From Bacteroidales bacterium UBA5536 (lineage in GTDB: Bacteria > Bacteroidota > Bacteroidia > Bacteroidales > F082), in assembly GCA_002426795.1 (NCBI GenBank), contig DINQ01000021.1, positions 62,339 to 126,338 of the forward strand: a DNA stretch of 64,000 nucleotides, in the 5' to 3' direction. Positions 43,932-53,384 of the stretch are shown piece after piece. Every line of letters starts with the position of its first letter. Position 1 is the stretch's first letter. The notes under the pieces are model-generated. The model was not told the origin of the DNA. It made no database searches and saw only the letters and a program-made list of their open reading frames with translations. The position numbers were made by a program, and so were the translations under genes.

Positions 43932-44875
43932 AAGTACTGGTTATTGGCGTAGGAATAATTGGAACCATTTACGGTTGGGCCTTAAATGAAGCAGGTGTAG
44001 AGGTCATTCATTTTGTCAGATCACCAAAACCTGATTTGACTAAATATGGAGCTAAACTTGACATTTTGGATGAGCGCAAAGGATACAAAAAGTATAACAA
44101 AACTACTTATCCGATCAAAGTCATTAATAGTATTGAAAGTTCAATGAATTTTGATTTGGTGATCGTTCCTACAAATTGGTACCAAACAGAGCATGCGTTA
44201 AAATCTATCAAACCTAAATGCCCAAATTCATTTTATTACATGCTTACTTCCAATTGGACAGGTAAGGAAATCTTTGATAAAATTTTAACAAGAGATCAAT
44301 ATTTACTTGGTTATCCAGATGGAGGAGGTACAATTCGAAATGGCATTTATTGGACAAATATTGGCCAGGAGATTCATATCTCACAACCAGATGCTTTTAA
44401 TATGGAAGGGTATAAACTTATTAGTGAAATCTTTTCCAAAGCCATGATTAAACTGGATGTTCAACAAAATATGCTCAATTGGCTGTGGGTCCACAACGCT
44501 GGCTCTATTGCAATTTCACTCGCCTTACAAAAACATAAAAATATTGAGAGATTTCTTGCAGACAAGAAATTATTAAAACAATCATTTTTGGCAACACGAG
44601 AATGTCTGGATTTGTGTGAAAAGCGAGGTACATATTCGACTAAATATCCGGAGATCGCAGCTTTTAAGTGGCCACTTTGGCTATTGATACCCATGTTTAA
44701 ATACAATATTCGTCACAACGAAAGCATGAAAAGATATACAGCACACGGAGAATCAATGCCGATTGAGGATATTGCATATAATTATTATGACATTTTAAAG
44801 ACTGCTAAAGAGTATAATCTAGAAATGCCACATTATAAAGCCCTGGAAGAAATATTAATAAATAGCAAAGGTTAA
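43928..44875 (+). CDS. Ketopantoate reductase-like (ApbA/PanE) oxidoreductase
   Basis: 315 residues. N-terminal Rossmann GVGIIGTIYGWALNEAG; DLVIVPTNWYQ; C-terminal helical domain with the lysine helix region. Reads as an ApbA/PanE-like NADPH reductase, but the exact ketopantoate motif set is not complete, so another 2-keto substrate is possible. Start ATG overlaps the upstream stop (ATGA), so the two are translationally coupled. Confidence 0.82.
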   Translation: MKVLVIGVGIIGTIYGWALNEAGVEVIHFVRSPKPDLTKYGAKLDILDERKGYKKYNKTTYPIKVINSIESSMNFDLVIVPTNWYQTEHALKSIKPKCPNSFYYMLTSNWTGKEIFDKILTRDQYLLGYPDGGGTIRNGIYWTNIGQEIHISQPDAFNMEGYKLISEIFSKAMIKLDVQQNMLNWLWVHNAGSIAISLALQKHKNIERFLADKKLLKQSFLATRECLDLCEKRGTYSTKYPEIAAFKWPLWLLIPMFKYNIRHNESMKRYTAHGESMPIEDIAYNYYDILKTAKEYNLEMPHYKALEEILINSKG

Positions 44876-45258
44876 TTTTAATGCTCAAAGAAAGCATGGT
44901 GAGCAAATTCAAAATTATCAATCAAATCTGCCAGTATAGCTAATTATTTCAGGGGTTTAAAAGAAATGTAGAATCCTTTGGAGTCGATATTTCTAATAGG
45001 AATGTTATTGCAAGCTGGAAAACAGCTGAAAAGGTATGTATTCGATGGAAAAATTGTAAAGGACAGATTTAATTAATAACATCCACAATACCAATATAAT
45101 GTAGCTAGACAGTACAATAATATGCAGATGCAATAGGGGTTTAGCTTGTAATTTATGCGTTTTAGTCTGCCCAATCGTTCGGATTGGTAGACAGAAAGTG
45201 CTAATAATCCAATTACAGGTATAGTAGCCCGTTTCAATTATAAATTTAAACAAATCAC
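44876..45258. other. AT-rich intergenic stretch with a hairpin
   Basis: No convincing gene in 383 nt. A 40-codon open stretch at 44955-45074 lacks a start and family resemblance. The only structure is a bulged hairpin at 45165-45192 (GTCT, CCAATC, loop GTTCG, GATTGG, AGAC) without a T run. Confidence 0.5.
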
Positions 45259-46137
45259 ATGAAAAAATTCTTAGTAAATATATTCAAAATCATCACAATC
45301 ACGGCAATCTATGCAATTGTTGTGATGGTTATTTCCGGCACGTTGATGTCAATGGGGTTTCAGTTTCCAGCCATGCAAACTAATGAGAACACAGCCTTGT
45401 ATCAACTTCTGTTTGCCGCGTTGTTGTCTGCTATTTTTGCAAACTATATTGCCATCAGGTATCGCTATTTGACAAGAATGCAACTGTTACTCATACTGCT
45501 GTTTGTGTTGTTTCTGTCCAATATTTCCGTTGCAGTCGAAGGAAACATGTTTACCCCTTCACTGATAACCAGAGCTGTTTTATTGACACTCTTATTGCAA
45601 CAGTTTCTGATTGCTGTTCTGTTTTCTGTTTTCTCGGTACTTCTGCTAAAAAGCAAAACGTCAGGTCAAACTATAATGTCAGATGCAAACCGGCCTAATT
45701 TTCATTCATCCAATATCCTGATCAAGTTAATTCTTTGTGGCCTGACGTATATGTTGATGTATTACAGCTGGGGGTGGCTGAATTACAACATTTTTACGAA
45801 GCCTTTTTACGATGCCGGAATTGCCGGCCTTGAGGTACCTGATTCGATGATGCTGGTTAAAAATATTTTCTTCAGAGGCCTCTTGATCACACTTTCCATC
45901 GTGCCATTTTTGCTTTTTGTAAAGCCTTATAAAAGCTTTAAGATGCTTGAGATTGGTGCTGTACTTTTTGTTTTTGGTGGACTTTTACCTCTCTCGTTAA
46001 TGTTCGATACCTTTCCGATGCCGTTTATTCTTTATAGTCTGGTTGAAATTTTACTTCAAAACTTCCTGACAGGTTTATTTATCTATTTCATCTACCACAA
46101 CGATCGTTGGTTGCCAATAATGATCCAGCAGGGTTAG
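45259..46137 (+). CDS. Polytopic membrane protein, unknown function
   Basis: 292 residues with about eight hydrophobic helices (about 8-33, 48-65, 72-88, 103-128, 148-168, 198-220, 228-250, 258-282). A short linker with KSKTSGQTIMSDANRP separates two four-helix halves. No family recognised. Isolated: 120 nt downstream of the hairpin and 268 nt before the next gene. Confidence 0.75.
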   Translation: MKKFLVNIFKIITITAIYAIVVMVISGTLMSMGFQFPAMQTNENTALYQLLFAALLSAIFANYIAIRYRYLTRMQLLLILLFVLFLSNISVAVEGNMFTPSLITRAVLLTLLLQQFLIAVLFSVFSVLLLKSKTSGQTIMSDANRPNFHSSNILIKLILCGLTYMLMYYSWGWLNYNIFTKPFYDAGIAGLEVPDSMMLVKNIFFRGLLITLSIVPFLLFVKPYKSFKMLEIGAVLFVFGGLLPLSLMFDTFPMPFILYSLVEILLQNFLTGLFIYFIYHNDRWLPIMIQQG

Positions 46138-46405
46138 AAAACTTTTCCGCAAATTTTTTTTCATTTTCTGTATTGTCTTACTTTTGAGAGTAGGCTATTG
46201 CTACTCAAGTGTAAATTGATCATTAGTTTATTACTCTTTTGTTGCATTAAAATGCCAATTTACGAGTTTATCGAGCAACGTTACACTGCTTGCTTTTTTC
46301 TATCTTTACATAAGCAATATATCGAATATGAATGCTATTTATAAACTGCTTGTTCATGATAGATTAGAACGCAATATTAACGCACAGTCATAACAAATCA
46401 TTAAA

Positions 46406-47347
46406 ATGAAATACAGAAAGTACACTCATCCCTCTGTTCAGGTTTCAGAGTTTGGCCTGGGCGCCTGGCAACTGGGCGAAAATGCTGGTTGGAAAAATAT
46501 GACGGAGCAGGAAGCTATTAACATGGTTCACAAAGCTTTGGATGTTGGTGTCAATTTTTTTGATACGGCACCTATCTATGGTTTGGGAACCAGCGAAAGC
46601 AGATTGGGCAAAGCATTGAAAGGATTGTCGAGAGACCGCTTTGTTATCAACACCAAATTTGGCCATGGTGTAACCGGAGAAACAGATTACAGTGCAGGAA
46701 GCATCCGCAAGTCGCTCGAAGGCAGTTTGCGGCGATTGAATCTGGACATGATCGATTCACTCATTATCCACAATCCTCCGATGGAAATGCTTGATGGCAA
46801 AAAGAATGACCAGTACGAACTGCTCGAAAGATTGATCGAAGAAGGAAAAATAAAAGCCTATGGGGCGTCGCTAGATACTTACGACGAGATGAAATTATTC
46901 ATAGAGACCACAAATGGAAAAGTGATCGAGGCATTTTTCAATATCCTGCACCAGGACGCTGCAAGAGCTTTTGAATTGGCCAAACAGCAGGATGTGGCCA
47001 TTGTTGTTAAAATTCCACTCGATTCAGGCTGGCTTTCAGGAAAATATAATGAACAAAGCACTTTCAACGATGTTCGTGGCAGGTGGTCACAAAACGATAT
47101 TCAAACCAGAGCACGACTTGTAGAGCGAGTGAAACAAATCGTTGGTCAAGAAATGAAACTGTCGCATGCCGCCCTGGCATTTTGCCTCGCTTACGATGCT
47201 GTTTCAACGATCATTCCCGGCAATACAAGCATCAGTCAGCTTAATGATAACCTGCAATGCCTCAAGAAACCGCTTTCGCAGCAGACAGTGAAGGCACTGG
47301 AAATGTTTTACGAAATGGAAGTAAAGCAATTTCAACTTCCGTGGTAG
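46406..47347 (+). CDS. Aldo/keto reductase
   Basis: 313 residues. FGLGAWQLGEN, FFDTAPIYGLGTSE (Asp, Tyr), catalytic Lys in INTKFGHG and His in LIIHNPPM, and cofactor loop IIPGNTSISQL. Typical length for the AKR family acting on sugars, aldehydes or auxin-like ketones. Followed 71 nt later by a Gfo/Idh/MocA dehydrogenase; the pair may act on the same sugar-like compounds. Confidence 0.92.
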   Translation: MKYRKYTHPSVQVSEFGLGAWQLGENAGWKNMTEQEAINMVHKALDVGVNFFDTAPIYGLGTSESRLGKALKGLSRDRFVINTKFGHGVTGETDYSAGSIRKSLEGSLRRLNLDMIDSLIIHNPPMEMLDGKKNDQYELLERLIEEGKIKAYGASLDTYDEMKLFIETTNGKVIEAFFNILHQDAARAFELAKQQDVAIVVKIPLDSGWLSGKYNEQSTFNDVRGRWSQNDIQTRARLVERVKQIVGQEMKLSHAALAFCLAYDAVSTIIPGNTSISQLNDNLQCLKKPLSQQTVKALEMFYEMEVKQFQLPW

Positions 47348-47418
47348 AAACAAATTGAATTGAAATAACCTAATTTAGCAATGTTAACAGCATCATTTTA
47401 AGAATTAACAAGGAATCC

Positions 47419-48414
47419 ATGTCGCGCAAAAAAATCAAATGGGGAATTCTCGGCTTGGGGGAAATTGCTGCCAGGCTGGCTTCTGACCTGCTGTTGTCAG
47501 ACCAATCTGAACTGCTTGCGGTGGCTTCGAGAGATGGGGATAAGGCAGCTCAATTTGCAGTTAAATACCAGGCAAAAAGATATTATAACAATTATGCTGA
47601 ACTGGCAACTGATCCTGAAATTGATGTTGTATATATCGCAACTCCGCATGTGTTTCATTTTGAGCAGACTTTGATGTGTCTGCAACAAGGCAAAAATGTG
47701 CTGTGCGAGAAACCACTTGGCATGAACAGCGGACAAATCAAAATCATGATGGATGAAGCCCGCAAACGGTCGTTATTTTTGATGGAAGGACTCTGGACAA
47801 AGTTCATTCCTGCAACCAGAAAACTGCTTGATTTACTGGAACAAAAAGCCATCGGCGAACTTCTGTTTCTGCATGCCGACTTCGGATTCAAAGGCCATTT
47901 CGATCCCGAAAGCAGGGTTTTTAACAAGGAATTGGGTGCAGGGTCATTGCTTGATATTGGCATTTACCCGATCTACCTGAGTTTACTTGCGCTTGGTCAA
48001 CCAACCGAAATCAAAGCGATTGCGCGCATGACAGAGACAGCCATCGACAGTTATTGCGCCATACTTGCCAGCTTCAAGGGTGGGGGAAAAGCCATGCTGG
48101 AATCCACGATTGAAACAGACACACCCACTGAAGCCATCATTTATGGGACTGAAGGAAGCCTCAAACTGCACAGCAGGTTCCACCACAGCGAGAGAATTAC
48201 CCTGACGAAAAACGACAATGAAACCGACTTTGTATTACCCTATAAAGGAAATGGCTATTTACATGAAATTGAGGAAGTGGAAAGTTGTCTCTTGCAGGGC
48301 AAAACAGAAAGTGCCCTCGTGCCGCTGCAAACAAGCCTTAAGCTAACAGCAGTGATGGATCGCGTCAGGAAAGAAATCGGACTGGTTTACGATGCAGATA
48401 TAAACCAACAATAA
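47419..48414 (+). CDS. Gfo/Idh/MocA-family oxidoreductase
   Basis: 331 residues. Rossmann start KWGILGLGEIAARLA, VYIATPHVFHFEQ, the EKPLG motif with catalytic Lys (NVLCEKPLGMN), and GAGSLLDIGIYPI in the C-terminal beta-sheet domain. NAD(P)-dependent dehydrogenase of a sugar, inositol or trans-dihydrodiol type. Followed 9 nt later by a YdeI-like gene. Confidence 0.92.
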   Translation: MSRKKIKWGILGLGEIAARLASDLLLSDQSELLAVASRDGDKAAQFAVKYQAKRYYNNYAELATDPEIDVVYIATPHVFHFEQTLMCLQQGKNVLCEKPLGMNSGQIKIMMDEARKRSLFLMEGLWTKFIPATRKLLDLLEQKAIGELLFLHADFGFKGHFDPESRVFNKELGAGSLLDIGIYPIYLSLLALGQPTEIKAIARMTETAIDSYCAILASFKGGGKAMLESTIETDTPTEAIIYGTEGSLKLHSRFHHSERITLTKNDNETDFVLPYKGNGYLHEIEEVESCLLQGKTESALVPLQTSLKLTAVMDRVRKEIGLVYDADINQQ

Positions 48415-48423
48415 CATTAAAAC

Positions 48424-49005
48424 ATGAATCCAGAAGTTGATAAATACCTCGCCAGGGCCAAAATTTGGCAGGCGGAAATGCAACTGCTACAGGAACTACT
48501 ACTTGAATGTGGTTTAACAGAAGCGCTTAAATGGAGCAAGCCCTGCTATAGCTTTGAGGGCAAGAATATTGCTATCATCCAGGGATTCAAATCATATTTG
48601 GCAATCCTGTTTTTCAAAGGCGTTCTGCTGAGCGATCCTGAAAAAATACTTGTAAAGACAGGTGAAAACACGCAAGTGGGACGTCAAATTCGCTTTAAAA
48701 ATGTACAGCAAGTCAATGATTTAAAATCAGTGGTGAAAAGCTATGTTTTTGAAGCCATAGCAATAGAGAAGGCCGGACTGGAACCTGAACTTCCAAAACC
48801 GAAAGACCTTCTCCTGCCAAAGGAATTACTTGAAGCTTTTGCTGCTCATCCTTCACTAAAACAAGCATTTACAGCTTTAACTCCTGGCCGCCAAAGAGCG
48901 TATCATATTTATTTTTCTTCGGCAAAGCAACCACAAACACGTCGCAGCCGCATCGAAAAATGTATGCCGGATATCATGTCTGGCAAAGGTCTAAATGATC
49001 TGTAA
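48424..49005 (+). CDS. YdeI/OmpD-associated-family protein (DUF1801)
   Basis: 193 residues: a DUF1801 domain (ALKWSKPCYSFEGKNIAIIQGFKSYLAILFF) plus the C-terminal bacteriocin-protection helix (TPGRQRAYHIYFSSAKQPQTRRSRIEKC). Common in Bacteroidota; role unknown, possibly stress or peptide protection. Confidence 0.88.
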   Translation: MNPEVDKYLARAKIWQAEMQLLQELLLECGLTEALKWSKPCYSFEGKNIAIIQGFKSYLAILFFKGVLLSDPEKILVKTGENTQVGRQIRFKNVQQVNDLKSVVKSYVFEAIAIEKAGLEPELPKPKDLLLPKELLEAFAAHPSLKQAFTALTPGRQRAYHIYFSSAKQPQTRRSRIEKCMPDIMSGKGLNDL

Positions 49006-49092
49006 CTATCGAGGGTAAAGGATTTTTGAAGGAAGATTCTGTTATTTAACCGGAGAGGGATCAGAAGTATATTTTGAAACTAAAAATGTTTT

Positions 49093-49118
49093 TTGGCCGA
49101 CCCGATTGATTATCTTTG
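49093..49118 (+). promoter_or_regulatory. Promoter TTG-N15-TATCTTTG
   Basis: TTG (49093-49095) and TATCTTTG (49111-49118) with a short 15-nt spacer, 75 nt before the start at 49193. Confidence 0.4.
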
Positions 49119-49192
49119 TTTAAAAGCGGAATTATAATAAAAGTGCAATAAGCCAGTAAAAGCAACCATCATCTTGGCCTGGTAGTGAACTC

Positions 49193-49825
49193 ATGAAAGA
49201 GCTGATCAAAAAAATATTTTTTCCATTTACCTTGCTAACGGCTCTTTTGCTGATCTCTGTTGCCTATACCTTCATCGCAATTTACATTGCTCTTGCTGGT
49301 CCGGCAGAGGCCGCTATTTATGCAGCCATTGCTATCCCCATCAGTTTGGTATTGACGATTCTGTATTTGGCAGAAAGGATGCTTCTGCGTCGGTTCTCCT
49401 ATGTGAAAGTATTACTCGCCGAAGCGATGCTGATTTGTTTTCTTTATTTTGTACATTCATATCAAAACCGATCGATCCAAATCCGTTTTCAAACGCGGCA
49501 AGATGCTGTGCTCGTGCTGTTTGATACCAATGAAAATTCAATACAAACGCCCGCAAGGAAGGGCATATTTTCCAAAGAACTGATCGTTGACACGAACATT
49601 TTACACCTGAAACCGTCAATGGCTAAGCAAGAAAGGTTGAGCATGATCTGGCCGGAAAGCTGGCCGCGTTACGCTGTTGAAAATGGATTTCTTCTCAAAA
49701 ATGGTGATAGCATTCAATATTACTTTTCGACCAGCAAAATACTTGATAAAGCTTATTACCGGAACCCTGAAGCATACATCGACAGCATCTTTCGCCTGCA
49801 AGCTACTTTACAAAGCTTGCAATGA
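49193..49825 (+). CDS. Membrane protein, unknown function
   Basis: 210 residues: three hydrophobic helices (about 12-38, 43-60, 68-85) and a soluble C-terminal domain of about 120 residues (RQDAVLVLFDTNEN, KQERLSMIWPESWPRYAVENG). No family recognised. The second half may be periplasmic. Confidence 0.7.
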   Translation: MKELIKKIFFPFTLLTALLLISVAYTFIAIYIALAGPAEAAIYAAIAIPISLVLTILYLAERMLLRRFSYVKVLLAEAMLICFLYFVHSYQNRSIQIRFQTRQDAVLVLFDTNENSIQTPARKGIFSKELIVDTNILHLKPSMAKQERLSMIWPESWPRYAVENGFLLKNGDSIQYYFSTSKILDKAYYRNPEAYIDSIFRLQATLQSLQ

Positions 49826-49927
49826 TAACCGGACCATGCCATTCAATTTTTCGTTTACAAATGGATTGACAAAAAGTTTTACTTTAGCGAATGAAACGCA
49901 CACTATCCGGAAAACCAACTTACACCA

Positions 49928-51073
49928 ATGGACAAGAAGCTTACATTTTTTACAAGTATCCTGTTTTTTCTGTTTTTCACAACAAATGCTCAGCAAACGC
50001 TGAATCAGACCATCATGGTCGATGGTGTCAGTCGGTCTTACATTCTTTATATACCAGCTACTTACGATGGAAACTCAGCCGTACCGCTGGTGTTTAATTA
50101 CCATGGATTTACAATGTCAGCCACCGAACAGATGAATGTCTGTGATATGCGTCCTGTGGCTGATACAGCAAATTTCCTTTTGGTTTATCCACAGGGTTCT
50201 CTCTTTTTTGGTTTTCCGCACTGGAACGTAGGTTCCTGGACAGCAGGCAGCACTGCTGACGATCTGGGATTTACAGCAGCCATGATTGATACGCTGGCCG
50301 AAAACTATAACATTAACCAGCAAAGGGTTTATGCTTGCGGTTATTCCAATGGAGGCTATTTTAGCTTCGAGCTGGCTTGTCAGCTTAGCGACCGCATTGC
50401 GGCAGTTGCTGCAGTTGCCGGCACTATGAGCACAGAAACCTTTACGGCCTGCAATCCGATGCACCCCATGCCTGTGATGACCATACACGGCACTGCCGAC
50501 GGTACGGTAAGCTACAATGGCGGAACGCCACTAAATTCGCTGTCGCAGGCTGCTATGATTGCTTATTGGGTTGATTTTAACAATACCGAAGCCATTCCTG
50601 TAATAATTGATATACCCGACCTAAACACCACTGATGGCAGCACTGTGCAATACCAGACATATCAAAATGGCGATAGTTGCACAGCTGTTGATCATTACAA
50701 GGTCAATGGTGGCGGACACGATTGGCCTGGTTCTTTCGGAAATATGGATATTGATGCCAGCAGCCTGATTTGGAACTTCGTTTCGAAATATGACCTAAAC
50801 GGGCTCATCAACTGCAACATCACCAGCTTGAATGAGTCACTTGCCCATGCAGAGAAAATCAGTTTGTATCCAAACCCAGCATCTGATTTTATGACTTTGA
50901 AAAGCACTTCAGGCGAAAGGCAAAAGTATTGGATTTACAATACCTTAGGTGCAGTTGTGATTTCAGGAGAAACAAATGCCAACGAACACCTCATTGATGT
51001 GTCAAACTTGCCCGCAAGCATTTACTTCATGAGAACGGGAGAAAACACTTTGAAATTTATCATCAAGAGGTAG
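49928..51073 (+). CDS. PHB-depolymerase-like esterase with T9SS sorting domain
   Basis: 381 residues with a signal peptide (FFTTNAQQ). An LpqC/feruloyl-esterase-type alpha/beta hydrolase: VFNYHGFTMSATEQ, LLVYPQGS, nucleophile GYSNGGY, Asp in HGTADGTV and His in GGGHDWPG. Residues about 305-381 are a T9SS type A C-terminal domain (YPNPASDFMTLKS.., NLPASIYFMRT..FIIKR), so the enzyme is exported through the outer membrane and probably anchored. Substrate: polyester or feruloylated polysaccharide. Confidence 0.92.
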   Translation: MDKKLTFFTSILFFLFFTTNAQQTLNQTIMVDGVSRSYILYIPATYDGNSAVPLVFNYHGFTMSATEQMNVCDMRPVADTANFLLVYPQGSLFFGFPHWNVGSWTAGSTADDLGFTAAMIDTLAENYNINQQRVYACGYSNGGYFSFELACQLSDRIAAVAAVAGTMSTETFTACNPMHPMPVMTIHGTADGTVSYNGGTPLNSLSQAAMIAYWVDFNNTEAIPVIIDIPDLNTTDGSTVQYQTYQNGDSCTAVDHYKVNGGGHDWPGSFGNMDIDASSLIWNFVSKYDLNGLINCNITSLNESLAHAEKISLYPNPASDFMTLKSTSGERQKYWIYNTLGAVVISGETNANEHLIDVSNLPASIYFMRTGENTLKFIIKR

Positions 51074-51162
51074 AAATGTCGATTGTTGATTGGTTTTCCT
51101 CAGATACATAATGAACGTCAAAAGATAATTCTAATTTTAGCAACAGATTAATTGATAACAGT

Positions 51163-51450
51163 ATGACAGCAGAAATTATAGCAGCAAAACGCAGAAAAAT
51201 CATCAAACGCTTCATTAGTGCAGGTGCAATTTCAGCCCAGACTGCCCAATCAAAGGAAGAACTCAGGCTGCACAACAGACTCTTGTGGGCCAGACTCCTG
51301 AAAAGCGGCGTCATCGTTGAATCAAAGGGTAAGTTTTATCTGGATAAAAAAAGACTAGAGGAGGTGCAGGAAAGAAGAAAAAGAATGCTGATTCCGCTGG
51401 TTATCGGTTTGGTTTTACTTTTTTTTACACTCTTCTACTTGCTCAAATAA
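51163..51450 (+). CDS. Small basic protein with a C-terminal membrane helix
   Basis: 95 residues: basic helical N-terminus with repeated Lys/Arg (AAKRRKIIKRF), a winged-helix-like middle (LLWARLLKSGVIVESKGKFYLDKKRLEEV), and a tail anchor helix (LIPLVIGLVLLFFTLFYLL). No family recognised. Just before a pentapeptide protein. Confidence 0.65.
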   Translation: MTAEIIAAKRRKIIKRFISAGAISAQTAQSKEELRLHNRLLWARLLKSGVIVESKGKFYLDKKRLEEVQERRKRMLIPLVIGLVLLFFTLFYLLK

Positions 51451-51473
51451 TGACGTATTAAAGTTGAATTTGC

Positions 51474-52046
51474 ATGAGCGAATACATTGAAGACCAAACC
51501 TTCACAAAAATCAATCAGCAGGAAAGTCCACTGAGGCTTGCCGATTACGAAAATTGCACATTTGTGCAGTGTGATTTTTCAAATGCCGATCTGTCGGGCT
51601 TTCGGTTTGTAGCCTGTACATTTAGTGGTTGCGACCTGAGTCTTTGCAAACTCACAAAGACCGCCTTTCACGATGCGAAATTTGAGGACTGCAAATTGAT
51701 GGGACTCCATTTTGAAGACTGTAACGAATTTCTGTTGTCATTTTTGTTTGAAAACTGTCAGCTGAGCTATTCATCGTTTACAGGCCTAAAACTGAAAAAA
51801 ATCCGGTTTTTCAGGTCTGTATTACAGGAAGTTGACTTTTCGGCTTGCGATTTAAGCAGTGCGGTTTTTGATGATTGTGATCTTGACCGGGCTGTTTTTG
51901 ACAATACAAACCTGGAAAAAGCTGATTTTCGATTGGCATTTAATTATACCATTCTACCGGAAAACAACCGCATAAAAAAGGCAAAGTTTTCGCTGAATGG
52001 CTTGCCCGGCCTGTTACGCCAGTTCGATATCGAAATTGAATCCTGA
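51474..52046 (+). CDS. Pentapeptide-repeat protein
   Basis: 190 residues of A(D/N)LxF-type repeats: CDFSNADLSGFRFVACTFSGCDL.., VDFSACDLSSAVFDDCDLDRAVF, LEKADFRLAF. It forms a right-handed quadrilateral helix. Qnr/MfpA relatives bind DNA gyrase; a role here is not established. The stop lies 17 nt before the next start. Confidence 0.9.
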   Translation: MSEYIEDQTFTKINQQESPLRLADYENCTFVQCDFSNADLSGFRFVACTFSGCDLSLCKLTKTAFHDAKFEDCKLMGLHFEDCNEFLLSFLFENCQLSYSSFTGLKLKKIRFFRSVLQEVDFSACDLSSAVFDDCDLDRAVFDNTNLEKADFRLAFNYTILPENNRIKKAKFSLNGLPGLLRQFDIEIES

Positions 52047-52062
52047 AACCCACCTAAAAACA

Positions 52063-52608
52063 ATGAAAAATATCAATGAGCGCAAACTCATTCTATATAT
52101 CAGCATGAGTCTTGATGGGTTTCTGGCCACCAAAGAGGATGATTTGTCGTGGCTCTCAGTTGTTGAACAGGCCGGGGAAGATTATGGCTATGAAATTTTA
52201 AATGAATCTGTCGACACATACATCGTAGGCCGTAAAACTTATGAGGTAGTCTTAAAACTCACCGGAGGCGTTTTTCCGCAGGCCGAACGACATAAATGCT
52301 ATGTGATAACACGGGAACAACGCCGAACCGAAAACGGCGTAACCTTTTTCAATGGAGATATTGTAGAACTCATCACCCAACTCAAAAGCCAGGAGGGAAA
52401 AAACATCTATTGCGATGGGGGAGGACAACTGGTGCAGTGGCTAATGCAGCAAAACCTCATCGACGAATACATCATCTCAGTGATTCCGGTCTTACTTGGC
52501 GAAGGGAAAAGGCTGTTTTTGGGTGAAAGCCCGATGATCAAACTAAAAGCATTACCAGCCAGGAATTACCCATCCGGACTGGTGCAACTGCATTATTTGA
52601 AGGTGTGA
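52063..52608 (+). CDS. Dihydrofolate reductase/RibD-family protein
   Basis: ATG 52063 (MKNINERK) gives 181 residues; an ATG inside the pentapeptide gene (51997) is rejected. LILYISMSLDGFLATKEDDLSWL, YIVGRKTYE and GKNIYCDGGGQLVQWLMQQ match the RibD C-terminal/DHFR-like fold. NADPH-dependent reductase of unknown substrate. Confidence 0.9.
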   Translation: MKNINERKLILYISMSLDGFLATKEDDLSWLSVVEQAGEDYGYEILNESVDTYIVGRKTYEVVLKLTGGVFPQAERHKCYVITREQRRTENGVTFFNGDIVELITQLKSQEGKNIYCDGGGQLVQWLMQQNLIDEYIISVIPVLLGEGKRLFLGESPMIKLKALPARNYPSGLVQLHYLKV

Positions 52609-52715
52609 AGTTATCACAGGAACTGTACAAAACTTATATTTCTGCTTAGACATCCTAAATTAACAAAGTTTGGCACGGAATAATGCCTCAGATTCCCGAA
52701 CTTTGCTAAAAAAAG

Positions 52716-53249
52716 ATGAGACGTTCTGCCAAAACCACCCTGATTGCCTTGATTGGGATTTTCACCTTAAATGCATGCGCCACCATCCCGAAAGGTGCAG
52801 TTGCTGTGAAGCTTTTTGATCAAAAAAAATACCTGGGTAAATGGTATGAAATTGCCCGTTTCGATTTTCGCTTCGAGCGCAATCTCAACAATACAACTGC
52901 AACATATAGCCTGAATCCCAATGGTTCGATCAAAGTGGTAAACCGCGGCTATGATTATGTCAGGAAAAAATGGAAGCAAGCCGAAGGAAAAGCCAAATTT
53001 GTAGGTTCATCGGATATTGCCATGTTGAAAGTTTCTTTCTTCGGGCCTTTTTATGGAGGGTATAATGTCATTGCGCTTGATGACAATTACCAATATGCAC
53101 TCATTGCTGGTAGCAGTCTCAAATACCTCTGGCTGTTGTCGCGAGAGACAACCATGCCTGACGACATCAAAAAAGAATTCGTGGAACTGGCTGAAAAAAT
53201 CGGTTATGAAACAGACAATTTGATTTGGGTTGAACACGATACACAATAA
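52716..53249 (+). CDS. Lipocalin lipoprotein (Blc-like)
   Basis: 177 residues with lipobox LNACATI. The bacterial lipocalin signature GKWYEIARFDFRFER and RGYD, AKFV, YQYALIAGSSLKYLWLLSRE are present. Outer-membrane lipoprotein that binds lipids or lysophospholipids under stress. Confidence 0.92.
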   Translation: MRRSAKTTLIALIGIFTLNACATIPKGAVAVKLFDQKKYLGKWYEIARFDFRFERNLNNTTATYSLNPNGSIKVVNRGYDYVRKKWKQAEGKAKFVGSSDIAMLKVSFFGPFYGGYNVIALDDNYQYALIAGSSLKYLWLLSRETTMPDDIKKEFVELAEKIGYETDNLIWVEHDTQ

Positions 53250-53384
53250 GTTTGTAATAGGTGAAATAATAGTTTTTGAATTTCAAGGCTCTGTTTATCA
53301 GTATGTCGTGAAAAACATTCTTCATCAGCGTATTTTCTTTGGAAATCACTTTTTCAATTAGTTGTTAAAATAAACTTTTACAAA

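Noticed and set aside
44955..45074. 40-codon open stretch ending CKGQI
   Set aside because: No start codon and no family resemblance; expected by chance in AT-rich DNA.
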